43,197 nt of DNA, taken from positions 1 through 43,197 of the forward strand of contig SHMU01000009.1 of assembly GCA_008080765.1 (NCBI GenBank), in the 5' to 3' direction. The notes below the pieces were generated by a model that was not told the DNA's origin, did not search any database, and saw only the letters and a list, made by a program, of their open reading frames with translations. The position numbers and the translations under genes are program-made. Source of the DNA: Promethearchaeota archaeon (GTDB lineage Archaea; Asgardarchaeota; Lokiarchaeia; Sigyniarchaeales; SOKP01). Shown piece by piece: positions 1-10,250 of the stretch (position 1 is the stretch's first letter; every line of letters begins with the position of its first letter).

Positions 1-237
1 GACGTACGGCTTCACCTCGACAATGATGGAAAGGCTTTTTCTTCCCAATGCTATCACTCCTACCCTACGGAGTACCACGATAGCGGGAGACAGGGCAACG
101 GTCAGGTGCAAGAACTTGGCGTCAACCGAAGGTGTCATGACCACTCCATCGTAGCGGGATTTCTCCACGCTCAGTCTGGTAAACTAGGGCGTTCGTGTTG
201 ACACGAAGCCCATCCCTTTAGGGATGGGTAGTTCACT
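1..237 (+). mobile_element. 3' (right) end of an IS200/IS605-family (tnpB-type) element, truncated by window start; possible TnpB C-terminal tail to about 156, then guide-RNA-like region and terminal hairpins
   Basis: Open frame TYGFTSTMMERLF...TTPS* ending at about 156; hairpins TTCGTGT-TG-ACACGAA (192-207) and CATCCC-TTTA-GGGATG (211-226) followed by GGGTAGTTCACT; strong similarity to the reverse complement of 37127-37370. Confidence 0.7.
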
Positions 238-257
238 CCATGCTTAGTTCTTCTATA

Positions 258-1349
258 TTATCTTATTAATTCATCCAAGGAGTCCATTATCAATTCTGCA
301 AACGGTTTGCTCTTTCTTGTCAAGCTGATATCCTCGAATTGAGAATAATTAACCCCATTTGGATAGAGATTAAATAATAGAGTATCTGCAAAGGTATCAA
401 ATTGCGTAGCGCATAGATCATATCCCACCACTAAAAATCCATTATCAATTGCTAATTTCTGGAATTCTACTGAATATTCCTTGTCTGTAGGAATTCTCCA
501 CTCAATTATATTCCATTTGGAATATTTTTGAAGTATCGCCTTGATATTTTTCATGTAGCCTGTAATACTGACAATCCCTTTATAGAAATCTTCACTCATT
601 GCATGAGAAACTTTTTTTCGCACTTGTTCTTCTTTAGATTTTGTTTGAATTTGTACGATATCAGATTTCATTTCCCGTCTATTAATTTTATTGACGATAT
701 TATAAGCCATATGAATATGCTCATCATCATATAAATAAATAGGATTTTTGCGTTTTTCCCAAAAATTATTAAATGGTTTTGAGTACATTACCACAGGTTC
801 CAATTTTCCTTCGGTAAACGGTTTTCCTTTTGAGGGTTTAAACTTACGTTTATCGGCATAGTTATTATAATTTGCAATATACCCATAAGGAGAACATCCA
901 ATCTTTTCTATGAATTTTTGTGAATTATATGTTTTAGCTCGAATATCTGTTTCTAAACGGAGGATACCTTCGAAAACATCTTGTTGATATAATGAGCGTA
1001 CTCCTATGGTGCCTAATATCCCTGCAAATCCTTTTCCCTGATACTCTCTTTTACATACTAGTTTTGCTGCAAACATAGTATGGTGATTAATTTTTTGAAG
1101 CACACCTCCACCTAAAATTACTTTTGTTTTCAGAGGTTCTACTACAATCCACCATTGATTTTTGTCAGAGAGCGCTTCCTTAAACAAAGTATCATCATAT
1201 ACCCATGGATAGAGATACTCATAGCCGTATACATCAATATAGAGATCTACCATCTGGGAGGCATCTTTTGGTATCCCCAATCTTAATCCATACAACTCAT
1301 CATCCGTATAAAACGTATGAAGATAATCTTTTTCTAATTCTTGAATCAT
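258..1349 (-). CDS. GNAT-like N-acetyltransferase with C-terminal extension
   Basis: 363-aa ORF; ...AAKLVCKREYQGKGFAGILGTIGVRSLYQQ resembles GNAT motif A (Q/RxxGxG/A). Confidence 0.6.
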   Translation of the reverse strand: MIQELEKDYLHTFYTDDELYGLRLGIPKDASQMVDLYIDVYGYEYLYPWVYDDTLFKEALSDKNQWWIVVEPLKTKVILGGGVLQKINHHTMFAAKLVCKREYQGKGFAGILGTIGVRSLYQQDVFEGILRLETDIRAKTYNSQKFIEKIGCSPYGYIANYNNYADKRKFKPSKGKPFTEGKLEPVVMYSKPFNNFWEKRKNPIYLYDDEHIHMAYNIVNKINRREMKSDIVQIQTKSKEEQVRKKVSHAMSEDFYKGIVSITGYMKNIKAILQKYSKWNIIEWRIPTDKEYSVEFQKLAIDNGFLVVGYDLCATQFDTFADTLLFNLYPNGVNYSQFEDISLTRKSKPFAELIMDSLDELIR

Positions 1350-1948
1350 TATTTCTCACTTTGTATCATTAAAGAGATTTCTTTAATCTATGTAATGCAT
1401 ATCTTTCTACAGACTACTACTCCCATTTAAAGCCTATATACATATTATTCGAACCTCTTTATAAAATTTATCTTAATATTATGATCAACAGTATTGCTCA
1501 CGACTGCATTTGGTTGTGCTGTGGATGTCCATAAAAGAAAAAAAATTTTGATAATGGTCTTCCGGTGTTCTTTTTCTCTCTATTTTAATATATTAGTGTG
1601 TAATATTTAAAGCAAGTTAGTAAAAAAGTGAAGTATCATTTTTTTGAAAGCAACAATACATCTTCATGCTAATTTGAATGGTAAGATTCTTGAATAGTTT
1701 TATTCAGTTTTTAAATCTTATGTAAATAATTAGTTATTTTTAATAAAATTTCAAAAAAATAAAGATATTATAGATTAGAGAGATTAAGAGCAGCGAAATA
1801 TACTATTTGATTAAATAATATAATTAAAAAACCTCATTTCAACTTCTTACTTGCTTTGAATAATGAACAATAATCATATTAATTATAGAATTCTTATCTT
1901 CATTATAATTACATTTATTAATTTACAAATACTTCTCACAGAAAAAAA

Positions 1949-2695
1949 GTGGATTTTGCCAACTATATAGAGAGTAAACAAGGCACGCATCCTGTTGTAC
2001 TCTCATGTCCTCACGGAGGATTCTTAAAGCCCCGCCATATTGAAGATAAAACGGGTGGCTTTAATATTCCAGATAGAGGCAGTTTTCTTATCTCAAAACA
2101 CATTTTAAATGTACTATCAAAGGAAAATATCAGTATTCATTATCTTTTAAGTAAAATCCATCGATGTAAAATTGACTTTAATAGACCTCCCCGAGGCTCC
2201 GAGGCATTTAACCAAGATCATCCTTCTAAAGACCTTGCAAATCAAATTCATGATTTGTATCATCGTAGGTTAATGGACTTAGTCGAATCATGCATTTTAG
2301 AATATGGCAAATGTTTATTTATTGATTTTCATGGATTTACAAAGCCTCATGACGATTATCCAGATATTATAATCGGAAATCTTTTTGGAAATACCTTAGA
2401 TATTTATACTGAGGAAGAAGATGAGGAGGATAATCAAATTGACGAGGAATATTATTGGGGTTATTCAGAGCTAATTAATGAATTGAAGCAACATTTCCAT
2501 CTCGATGACGGACTTGCCATCACTCAATATAATATTGCTTATTCTGGAGGATATATTATCTATCAGTTTTATCAGAAAGCTTACGTGAATGCCATCCAAT
2601 TAGAAATCTCTGACAAAATTAGAGAAGACCTCTCCCTTTTACGTGAGTTTATTTCAGATATTACAAGTGCCATAAAAAATTGTCTGCTTGAGTAA
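1949..2695 (+). CDS. N-formylglutamate amidohydrolase-like protein
   Basis: 248-aa ORF with GTG start; HPVVLSCPHGG and FIDFHGF motifs of the FGase family. Confidence 0.65.
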   Translation: MDFANYIESKQGTHPVVLSCPHGGFLKPRHIEDKTGGFNIPDRGSFLISKHILNVLSKENISIHYLLSKIHRCKIDFNRPPRGSEAFNQDHPSKDLANQIHDLYHRRLMDLVESCILEYGKCLFIDFHGFTKPHDDYPDIIIGNLFGNTLDIYTEEEDEEDNQIDEEYYWGYSELINELKQHFHLDDGLAITQYNIAYSGGYIIYQFYQKAYVNAIQLEISDKIREDLSLLREFISDITSAIKNCLLE

Positions 2696-2742
2696 TTATT
2701 AAAAAGAGAAAAAAGAGAGAAAAGAGAGCGGGAAATATAGGA

Positions 2743-3426
2743 TTATAACTTCAGTTTTGCTTTTCGAACAACCCTTAATCTCTTAATACGTCTTTGCATG
2801 CTTACTACAATTACGATAATGAATGAGAATGAGAATAATATGGTTGCCCATTCTATTATTGGCATTATAATAAAAAATCTAAATGCAATATTTACTGCAG
2901 TTGAGAAAAACCCATAGAGTGCCACATTTCGCGTAAATTTATATTTGTAAAGAGCGATTGAAGGAAAAAAGGTGACAAAAATCGAAACTGTAAAGAAATT
3001 TATTGCCCAAAATCCATGGACCTCCAGATTATCAATTGGATTAAGCCCAATCATAATGATTGAGAAGGCTAGATAAACTCCGCAGACTTGCGTAGCGATA
3101 GTAAGAATCATGTTGCGGCGGCCACCGATATACCATTCATAGAGCCCCAGAAAAAAGGGAATAAGCGTTATACCCGTTACCACGCATCCTAAATTAAAAT
3201 AGAATCCACCTTGAGGATTTGCTTTTAAACTTCCTAAATCGCTCATCCAGTTATTAAATGGGCTATATCCTGGATAATAATACCCCGCTAAAAGTATGAA
3301 TATCCAGAAAAAGATAAAGGAAGCAATTCCCGAAACAACCGAGATGGGAACATCTCGAGGGATGGGAAATTCTTTAAGAATATCAACCGCTTTATGTAAT
3401 GAATCCGAATTAATACGATTTACCAT
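2743..3426 (-). CDS. DUF998-like multi-pass membrane protein
   Basis: 227-aa ORF with about 6 hydrophobic segments and a YYPGYSPFNNWMSDLG motif typical of DUF998. Confidence 0.65.
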   Translation of the reverse strand: MVNRINSDSLHKAVDILKEFPIPRDVPISVVSGIASFIFFWIFILLAGYYYPGYSPFNNWMSDLGSLKANPQGGFYFNLGCVVTGITLIPFFLGLYEWYIGGRRNMILTIATQVCGVYLAFSIIMIGLNPIDNLEVHGFWAINFFTVSIFVTFFPSIALYKYKFTRNVALYGFFSTAVNIAFRFFIIMPIIEWATILFSFSFIIVIVVSMQRRIKRLRVVRKAKLKL

Positions 3427-3567
3427 TATTTTAACCTTATAATAATTGTCGTGAGTAATAAATGAGAATAAATTTTAGTATATTCAAGACCTAATTACTT
3501 TAAGGAATTAATATTTTATAAGGTATTTATATTTTTTTATAACTAAATTCTTGGAAAAATTTATAAT

Positions 3568-4350
3568 ATGATTGAAATTGCCATCATTCAAATGGAAATT
3601 AGAGATGGAGCAAAGGATCACAATTTACGGAAAGTTCTTTCCATTTTAAAAGAACTAACATTTAAAGATTCTCCGCCAGATATTATATGCTTACCAGAAC
3701 TCTTCACTACAGGGTATGATTTGACCAGTGTAAACCAATTAGCAGAGCCATTAATGGGTAAAACGCTAACTAAGATTCGGGAAATCATCATTGATAACTC
3801 ATGTGTAATAGGTACAATTTTGGAAAAAAATAAAGATAAGTTCTATAATACAGCTTTTATTTTAGGCAAATCCGGAGATATTTTAGGACTATATAGAAAA
3901 GTTCACCTATTTTCACCAATGTTAGAGAAAGAATATCTTACCGCGGGAACTACAATAACACCGTTTATCATTCCTGAGCTTCAAAATATAAAGGTGGGAC
4001 TTGCAATTTGTTATGATTTACGATTTCCCGAATTATTTAGAAAATTGACTCTTCAAGGTGCTGAGGTTATTTTTGTTCCTTCTGAATTTCCGACTCCAAA
4101 AAATGATATTTGGAAAACTTTGTTAATTGCACGCGCTATTGAAAATCAAGTTTTTATTATAGGGACTAATAGAGTGGGGAGGGGACATTCCGATTCTTTT
4201 TTTGGTCATTCAATGATTACAGATGGAGATAGCCATTATATCTTAGGAAATCTACCTACTGTCAAAACTTGTATATTAGACTTTTCTAATCTGGAGCAGA
4301 TCAGAAAGAGTTTGCCCCTATTAAAAGATAGAAGAGAAGAGCTCTATTAA
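3568..4350 (+). CDS. Carbon-nitrogen hydrolase (nitrilase superfamily)
   Basis: LPELFTTGY (Glu), YRKVHLF (Lys) and GLAICYDLRFPELFR (catalytic Cys) motifs. Confidence 0.9.
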   Translation: MIEIAIIQMEIRDGAKDHNLRKVLSILKELTFKDSPPDIICLPELFTTGYDLTSVNQLAEPLMGKTLTKIREIIIDNSCVIGTILEKNKDKFYNTAFILGKSGDILGLYRKVHLFSPMLEKEYLTAGTTITPFIIPELQNIKVGLAICYDLRFPELFRKLTLQGAEVIFVPSEFPTPKNDIWKTLLIARAIENQVFIIGTNRVGRGHSDSFFGHSMITDGDSHYILGNLPTVKTCILDFSNLEQIRKSLPLLKDRREELY

Positions 4351-4364
4351 TTTGGTTTGAAGCC

Positions 4365-5258
4365 TTAAAAGTAAAGTTCGTTATGCAAATATTTGTAGAA
4401 ATGCTTAAAATATCCCCTGGTTTTTTTCGTGATATACTCTTTTTTCATCTCTTTAGTTATTATTTTGTTTACTGGTTGATATTGATTCCTTAGTATCATG
4501 AAGTTCATATATTTATTCGTTATTGCATGCTCTGGACAGCGATAGGTGCATCTCATACAGAAACAGCAGCGATCTCCGAAAATAATTCTATCGTTCTTTA
4601 TTGTAATATTATTTGTAGGGCAGAGTTGTATACATTGCTTGCAAAGGGTGCAATTTTCATCTGCGATAAGATACCTTCCAAAATATTGTGCTCCTATAGT
4701 TTCCAACAAGCTGGAGACATTGGAAATTATATTTAATATTTTTGAATTTGGCTGCAGTTTATTTTTGGAATTTAGGATTTCATATGCATAGAGATTAATC
4801 TTCCTAGATGCAACATGGTAGAGTTGATTTTTTAATTCTTTTGGATAATCTATCACAATATTAGAGGGCATAACCAAGAAATCTTCATGAAAAATGTCAT
4901 AACCCTTCCTTTTTAGCATTAATCGTATTTTTTTAGTACTTCCTCCGAAGAAAAGAGGATCTCCCATCGTTTTGAAGAGAAAGCTTTTTTTTCTTTCCGT
5001 TAAATTCGGAATTTGATGTATAAAAGTATAGAAAATGCTAGGAGCGCTAAATGCATGAACGGGAAACCCAAATCCCAGCATTTCATATTTATCAAAATCT
5101 ATTTCTATATGATTTTTAAGAATGTGTTCAATTTGATAGAGATCCACCGTTGCTTGTCTTTGTCTCAATCTAGAAGCATATATCTGTGCTACCTCTTTCG
5201 TATTTCCCGTTCCAGAGAAATAAAAAATTGCAATATTTATATATTCAATCGATACCAA
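4365..5258 (-). CDS. EFR1-type flavodoxin-like/2x[4Fe-4S] ferredoxin protein
   Basis: N-terminal IFYFSGTGNTKEVA (flavodoxin FMN loop); CTLCKQCIQLCP and CCFCMRCTYRCP ferredoxin motifs. Confidence 0.85.
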   Translation of the reverse strand: MVSIEYINIAIFYFSGTGNTKEVAQIYASRLRQRQATVDLYQIEHILKNHIEIDFDKYEMLGFGFPVHAFSAPSIFYTFIHQIPNLTERKKSFLFKTMGDPLFFGGSTKKIRLMLKRKGYDIFHEDFLVMPSNIVIDYPKELKNQLYHVASRKINLYAYEILNSKNKLQPNSKILNIISNVSSLLETIGAQYFGRYLIADENCTLCKQCIQLCPTNNITIKNDRIIFGDRCCFCMRCTYRCPEHAITNKYMNFMILRNQYQPVNKIITKEMKKEYITKKTRGYFKHFYKYLHNELYF

Positions 5259-5571
5259 TAGTAAGACCCCTTTTTTCTATACTTTAATAGTTTCTTATTC
5301 CTTAGTTTTATATTGGTCTATATTAGTTTTATATTAGTTTTATATTAGTTTTCCATTTATTTTAGCTTTTGTATAAACTAAAATGATAAAATTTTTGGGA
5401 TATACAGAAAATCGAAAAAACGCGAATGTATTATAGAAATCCCATTTATATTACAACTATTATTTTGATAGATGTATAAGGCGGTTCATAGTATTAATGA
5501 ATAATTATTCATTCATATTAGTACTAATTATATTATAGAGTAAAAATGATCATTAGGATTGAAATACAATT

Positions 5572-6327
5572 ATGAAAATTGGGGGCATCATTGATATCTC
5601 CACGAAAGATATTCCCGGAAAAGCATGTATGGTAATATTCACTGTTGGATGTAATTTTGGGTGCCAATTTTGTCATAATAAGCATTTATTAAGAGATGAT
5701 GCGGGAAGGAAGTATTCTATCAAGCATCTTATGAGCTTAGCAAAGAATAATTATCTTGTGAACGCGGTGAGTATATCGGGAGGAGAACCAGCCCTTCAAC
5801 CCGATTTACCCGATTTATGCCATAAATTAAGCGAACAGAACAAATTTGTGAGTATTGATACAAATGGTTCACATCCAGATGTTATCGAGAGGGTTCTCCC
5901 CAGCATTAAGAGAGTAGCATTAGATCTAAAAACATCGCTTTCTATAAAAAGGTATGAGCAAATTACTAATACATCGGTAAATATTGACAATATACTGAAG
6001 ACTTTTCATCTTTTAAATGATGCTACCCACATACAATTTGAAGTACGAACTACTTATATTGATAATCTGTTAGTTGAAGACGATATTAAAGAGATAATTA
6101 CATTTCTCAAGGAAAATCTATTTACTGGGAATTTTGTCCTTCAGCAATATCAATATTCGGAAGGCGTAGGAGAAGAATTTAGAGAAAAATTTCAAAAACC
6201 GGAGCACAATACCCTTTTAAATTTTCTCAAACCGTATTTAAATGACGATTTTTCATTTGATATATACCTTCGGGATGAGGTTGTGGGGTACTCAGAGATT
6301 CATGATGTATTTCAACAAATATTATAG
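5572..6327 (+). CDS. Radical SAM protein, anaerobic ribonucleotide reductase activase-like
   Basis: CNFGCQFCHN (CxxxCxxC) and SISGGEPALQPDL motifs; NrdG/PflA-type short radical SAM architecture. Confidence 0.8.
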   Translation: MKIGGIIDISTKDIPGKACMVIFTVGCNFGCQFCHNKHLLRDDAGRKYSIKHLMSLAKNNYLVNAVSISGGEPALQPDLPDLCHKLSEQNKFVSIDTNGSHPDVIERVLPSIKRVALDLKTSLSIKRYEQITNTSVNIDNILKTFHLLNDATHIQFEVRTTYIDNLLVEDDIKEIITFLKENLFTGNFVLQQYQYSEGVGEEFREKFQKPEHNTLLNFLKPYLNDDFSFDIYLRDEVVGYSEIHDVFQQIL

Positions 6328-6359
6328 GAACCATAATAAGAGGGACAGGATAAAGGAAA

Positions 6360-7502
6360 ATGGATGAAAAAGAAATTTTAAAGGAAATTAATTCTTGTAT
6401 TGACTGTAATAATTGCTTGGAAGTATGTGATACCTTTATTGAGACAGGAAATGAATTGCAATCGCCAAAAGGAAGATTAAAAATTGGTGATAAAGCATTT
6501 CGAAATCAAGAAATTAGCGAGGAAGAGCGATTTGGGCTGTATACATGCACATTATGTGGGCTTTGTGATTTAGTATGCGGGCAAAATATTGACATTTCTA
6601 CAATAATTCACCAAACGAAAATCAAGCAAGCATACACATCAAAAGGTCTATATGATATACAGACCAAGATTTCTAAGGGGATTATTGAAAAGGATAATTC
6701 TGTAAATGGTACTCCTGAAGAACGCTTGGATTGGTTGACCCCAGAACTTCGGAAAACTGAGGAATTTGACAAAAAAGAGTCTGATACACTCCTATTTTTA
6801 GGATGTATGTCTTCTTTTAAAGTCAAAGAAAGTGCGATCTCAGCATATATGCTCTTAAAAAAAGCTGATTATGATTTTAAAATCCTTAAAGAAGAGCCTT
6901 GTTGCGGGGAATATCTTTATTCAACCGGTAATTTCAACAAGGCAATGGAATATATTCCAAAAGTCCATAAGCTCTTAAAGCATCAGGGGGTTAAAAGGCT
7001 CATTGTGACTTGTGCGGGGTGTCTCTATGCGTTTAATAATGTCTATCCAAAATATCTGGATGACTGGAATATTGAAGTAAAGCATATTATCCAAGTGATT
7101 AAAGAATTAATAGATGAGGGGTCGCTAAGAATTGCAAAAAAGCACTCAGACCAAGCTGTTCTGTATCATGATTCTTGTAGAATGGGTCGTAAACTTAGAG
7201 AATTAGAAATATTTGATCAACCGAGGAGTCTCTTGATTAAAAGTGGCGTAAGAATTAAGGAATTGAATAAAAATTGTATTGAATCTCCATGTTGCGGAGC
7301 GGGTTCAGGTTTGAGAGGTGTAGACAAAGAATTATGTATTGACATAGGCTCAAAAATTCTTCAAGAGATGGACGATGAGATATTGGTCTCGAGCTGCCCT
7401 CTGTGCGTATTTAATTTTCGCTACATAAATTATAAGAATCAAGGGGATAAAAAAATAAAATATATCACCGATTTTCTTCTTGATGCTATAGAAAAAAGTT
7501 AA
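6360..7502 (+). CDS. (Fe-S)-binding protein with two 4Fe-4S motifs and CCG domains (GlcF/HdrB-like)
   Basis: CIDCNNCLEVCD, CTLCGLCDLVCG, EEPCCGEYLYSTGN, ESPCCGAGSG, SSCPLCVFNF. Confidence 0.85.
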   Translation: MDEKEILKEINSCIDCNNCLEVCDTFIETGNELQSPKGRLKIGDKAFRNQEISEEERFGLYTCTLCGLCDLVCGQNIDISTIIHQTKIKQAYTSKGLYDIQTKISKGIIEKDNSVNGTPEERLDWLTPELRKTEEFDKKESDTLLFLGCMSSFKVKESAISAYMLLKKADYDFKILKEEPCCGEYLYSTGNFNKAMEYIPKVHKLLKHQGVKRLIVTCAGCLYAFNNVYPKYLDDWNIEVKHIIQVIKELIDEGSLRIAKKHSDQAVLYHDSCRMGRKLRELEIFDQPRSLLIKSGVRIKELNKNCIESPCCGAGSGLRGVDKELCIDIGSKILQEMDDEILVSSCPLCVFNFRYINYKNQGDKKIKYITDFLLDAIEKS

Positions 7503-7635
7503 ATTCAAACTTTCTCTTTAATCATTTTCTTTTCCTTTTAATTAATACTTGCTTTTAAAATCAATAATCTAAAGTCTCTTACTTCAACTAATAGATTTAA
7601 TGATAAAAAACAAAAGAGAATACGTTTTGCTTTTA

Positions 7636-8355
7636 TTAGAGCCTTTTCTTAATGAAATTGGGTAATAAAAATCCCATATAAAACAAGAAGGAGCCCAAAA
7701 TTAGAATCACACGGGATATAATTAATGCTGGGGGAATCAATGAAAATACACCCACATCTAAAAATCCTCCCAAAATATAACATACTGAAGCAGAAATTAA
7801 TAATTTTCCTCTCATATTAATATCTTTCTCAGAAGATTTCAATGATTCCCTCCCCAGCATAATTCCAGATACAGCTACAGTGATATTGATAAACATTAGA
7901 TAGACCGCCATTAGCGGTTCATATTCAAAATTACCAATACCAGCATAATCACCAATAGCCGTATAATCTATGGATAAGAACGTAAGGATATAGATATCTA
8001 CGATGATTGTTATTGCTAAATAAAAACCCAGAATTAATTTCTGTCTTTTCTTAATGATTAGCTCTGTTATCCCCATGAGCCAGAAGGTACCCGTGACTGG
8101 AATAAAAAAGCTTCCAAAGAAGATATAAAGTCTGGGATCTAATCTTTGAGTTTCGGTAAAAACTACAAACAGGAAATCAAGAGTAGAGGGCCACCAAGGC
8201 TGATAAATAGCCATCCAAGCTAACCCGATATATAACAATTCGATTTTTCTCACTTGAAAATATCGAATTACTATAATCAATCCTACAATAAAACAGATTA
8301 AAATGGTAAATAAAGCAAAGAGTCCATTTAAAAAATCACTAATCGATATACTCAA
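7636..8355 (-). CDS. Predicted multi-pass (about 7 TM) membrane protein, unknown function
   Basis: 239-aa ORF with about seven hydrophobic segments and no recognised domain. Confidence 0.6.
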   Translation of the reverse strand: MSISISDFLNGLFALFTILICFIVGLIIVIRYFQVRKIELLYIGLAWMAIYQPWWPSTLDFLFVVFTETQRLDPRLYIFFGSFFIPVTGTFWLMGITELIIKKRQKLILGFYLAITIIVDIYILTFLSIDYTAIGDYAGIGNFEYEPLMAVYLMFINITVAVSGIMLGRESLKSSEKDINMRGKLLISASVCYILGGFLDVGVFSLIPPALIISRVILILGSFLFYMGFLLPNFIKKRL

Positions 8356-8602
8356 CTTAATTACCCCTAATTATAAAATTATTTGAATGCTATTATATAT
8401 TATAGATTAGATTCATCATATATAAATATTAAGTTGAAATCTGAGAAATAACAAAAATTAATTGTTATTAAATTCATACCCTTACATTTAAAACTGAAAT
8501 CTTTTAAGCTAATTTGAAATCTTTAAAATTAATTATAAATCCTTAATTAGCACAATTGAGAAGAAAAAATTAATTCTTAAACAAAAAAAAATTTGAAATT
8601 AG

Positions 8603-10162
8603 ATGGATGAAATACTTGTTTTTGATTTTGGTGGTCAATACTGTCATTTAATCGCAAGAAGAATCCGAGATCTTGGCGTGTTTGCGGAGATTGTTCCGTT
8701 TAATATTAATATTGATCTATTGAAGAAGAAAAATCCTAAAGGGATAATCTTTTCTGGAGGACCTAGTAGTGTATATGAAGCTGATAGCCCTAGAGTGAAG
8801 GATGAGATCTTCCAATTTATTTTAAAAGAAAAGATCCCTATTTTAGGAATATGTTATGGACACCATTTAATAATACATCAGCTAGGAAAAAAAATAGAGC
8901 CCCATGATAACAAAGAATATGGGCGCACCGAATTAACCATCATCAACTCAAAAACTCTTTTCAACTCATTAACGACTAATGAGATTGTATGGATGTCTCA
9001 TGGAGATCAAGTTGTAACAATGCCCGAGGGGTTTGAAGTGCTTGCAAAAACCGGGACTTGTCCGATCGCGGCGTATGGAAATAAAAACCTTAAATTGTAT
9101 GGTGTGCAATTTCATCCTGAAGTTGTCCATACACCGAGGGGAAATATTATTTTGGAGAACTTTATTTCAAATATTGCTAAGGCAAAAAAGGAATGGAAAT
9201 TGGGAGATTGGATAGACCACTCCATTGAGGAAATTAGAAAAACGGTGGGTGATAATGAACGTGTGATTCTTGGGCTAAGCGGAGGTGTCGATTCTTCGGT
9301 GGCTGCTGCATTGCTCAATAGAGCAATTGGAAATCGCCTACATTGCATTTTTGTAAACAATGGCCTTCTGAGGAAAAATGAAGAAAAACAGGTACAACAA
9401 GTCTTCCAAGAGGAGTTAGGATTTCAGTATTTTCATTATGTTGATGCCGAAGATGTTTTTTTAAAGCGACTGGAGAAGATTGAGGAGCCTGAGGAAAAAC
9501 GCAAAATAATTGGTCATACATTTATTGAAGTATTTGAAAACAAAACAAAAGAATTAGAGCACAAATTTCCCAATATACATTATCTTGCTCAAGGAACAAT
9601 CTATCCCGATCGAATCGAATCCAGTGCCCCCAGTAAATCGGCGGCAAAAATCAAATCACATCATAATCTAACTTTACCAGAAGATATGAAGCTGAGGGTA
9701 ATTGAACCCTTAAAAGATCTCTATAAGGATGAAGTTCGTAAAATTGGATTAAAATTGGGATTACCCAAACGTATGATCACTCGGCATCCCTTTCCGGGAC
9801 CGGGATTAGCGGTCAGAATCTTAGGGGCGATCACTAAAGAACATTTGGATATCTTACGTGAGGCAGATTGTATTTTGCTAGAGGAGATTCGAAAAGCAGG
9901 TCTTTATGATGAAGTATGGCAAGCGTTTTGTGTATTTCTCCCATTAAAAACCGTAGGTATCATGGGGGATTACAGGACTTACGAGTATCTTTGTGCGATA
10001 CGAATTGTAGAATCGTTAGATGCCATGACGGCAAATTTTGCAAAACTTGAGTGGAATGTATTGGAGCATATAAGCACCAGAATTATTAATGAAGTTAAAG
10101 GAATAAATAGAGTGGTATATGATATCTCTAATAAGCCTCCCAGCACTATAGAATTCGAATGA
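8603..10162 (+). CDS. guaA: GMP synthase (glutamine-hydrolysing), fused GATase plus ATP-pyrophosphatase
   Basis: GATase: GICYGHHLI and FHPEVVHT; ATP-PPase: LGLSGGVDSSVAAALL; GMPS C-domain: RHPFPGPGLAVRILG and YDISNKPPSTIEFE. Confidence 0.95.
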   Translation: MDEILVFDFGGQYCHLIARRIRDLGVFAEIVPFNINIDLLKKKNPKGIIFSGGPSSVYEADSPRVKDEIFQFILKEKIPILGICYGHHLIIHQLGKKIEPHDNKEYGRTELTIINSKTLFNSLTTNEIVWMSHGDQVVTMPEGFEVLAKTGTCPIAAYGNKNLKLYGVQFHPEVVHTPRGNIILENFISNIAKAKKEWKLGDWIDHSIEEIRKTVGDNERVILGLSGGVDSSVAAALLNRAIGNRLHCIFVNNGLLRKNEEKQVQQVFQEELGFQYFHYVDAEDVFLKRLEKIEEPEEKRKIIGHTFIEVFENKTKELEHKFPNIHYLAQGTIYPDRIESSAPSKSAAKIKSHHNLTLPEDMKLRVIEPLKDLYKDEVRKIGLKLGLPKRMITRHPFPGPGLAVRILGAITKEHLDILREADCILLEEIRKAGLYDEVWQAFCVFLPLKTVGIMGDYRTYEYLCAIRIVESLDAMTANFAKLEWNVLEHISTRIINEVKGINRVVYDISNKPPSTIEFE

Positions 10163-10250
10163 TAGCTAAACCATACATTTCAGAATAGCTTGTCCTTCTT
10201 TTTTGTAAAATTACTAAATTTCTCTAAGGGAGTATTTGAAATATTAGCGG

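Noticed and set aside
1380-1948. Possible tRNA or small RNA in a long intergenic gap
   Set aside because: No T-loop GGTTCRANYCC or cloverleaf pairing recognised; simply AT-rich
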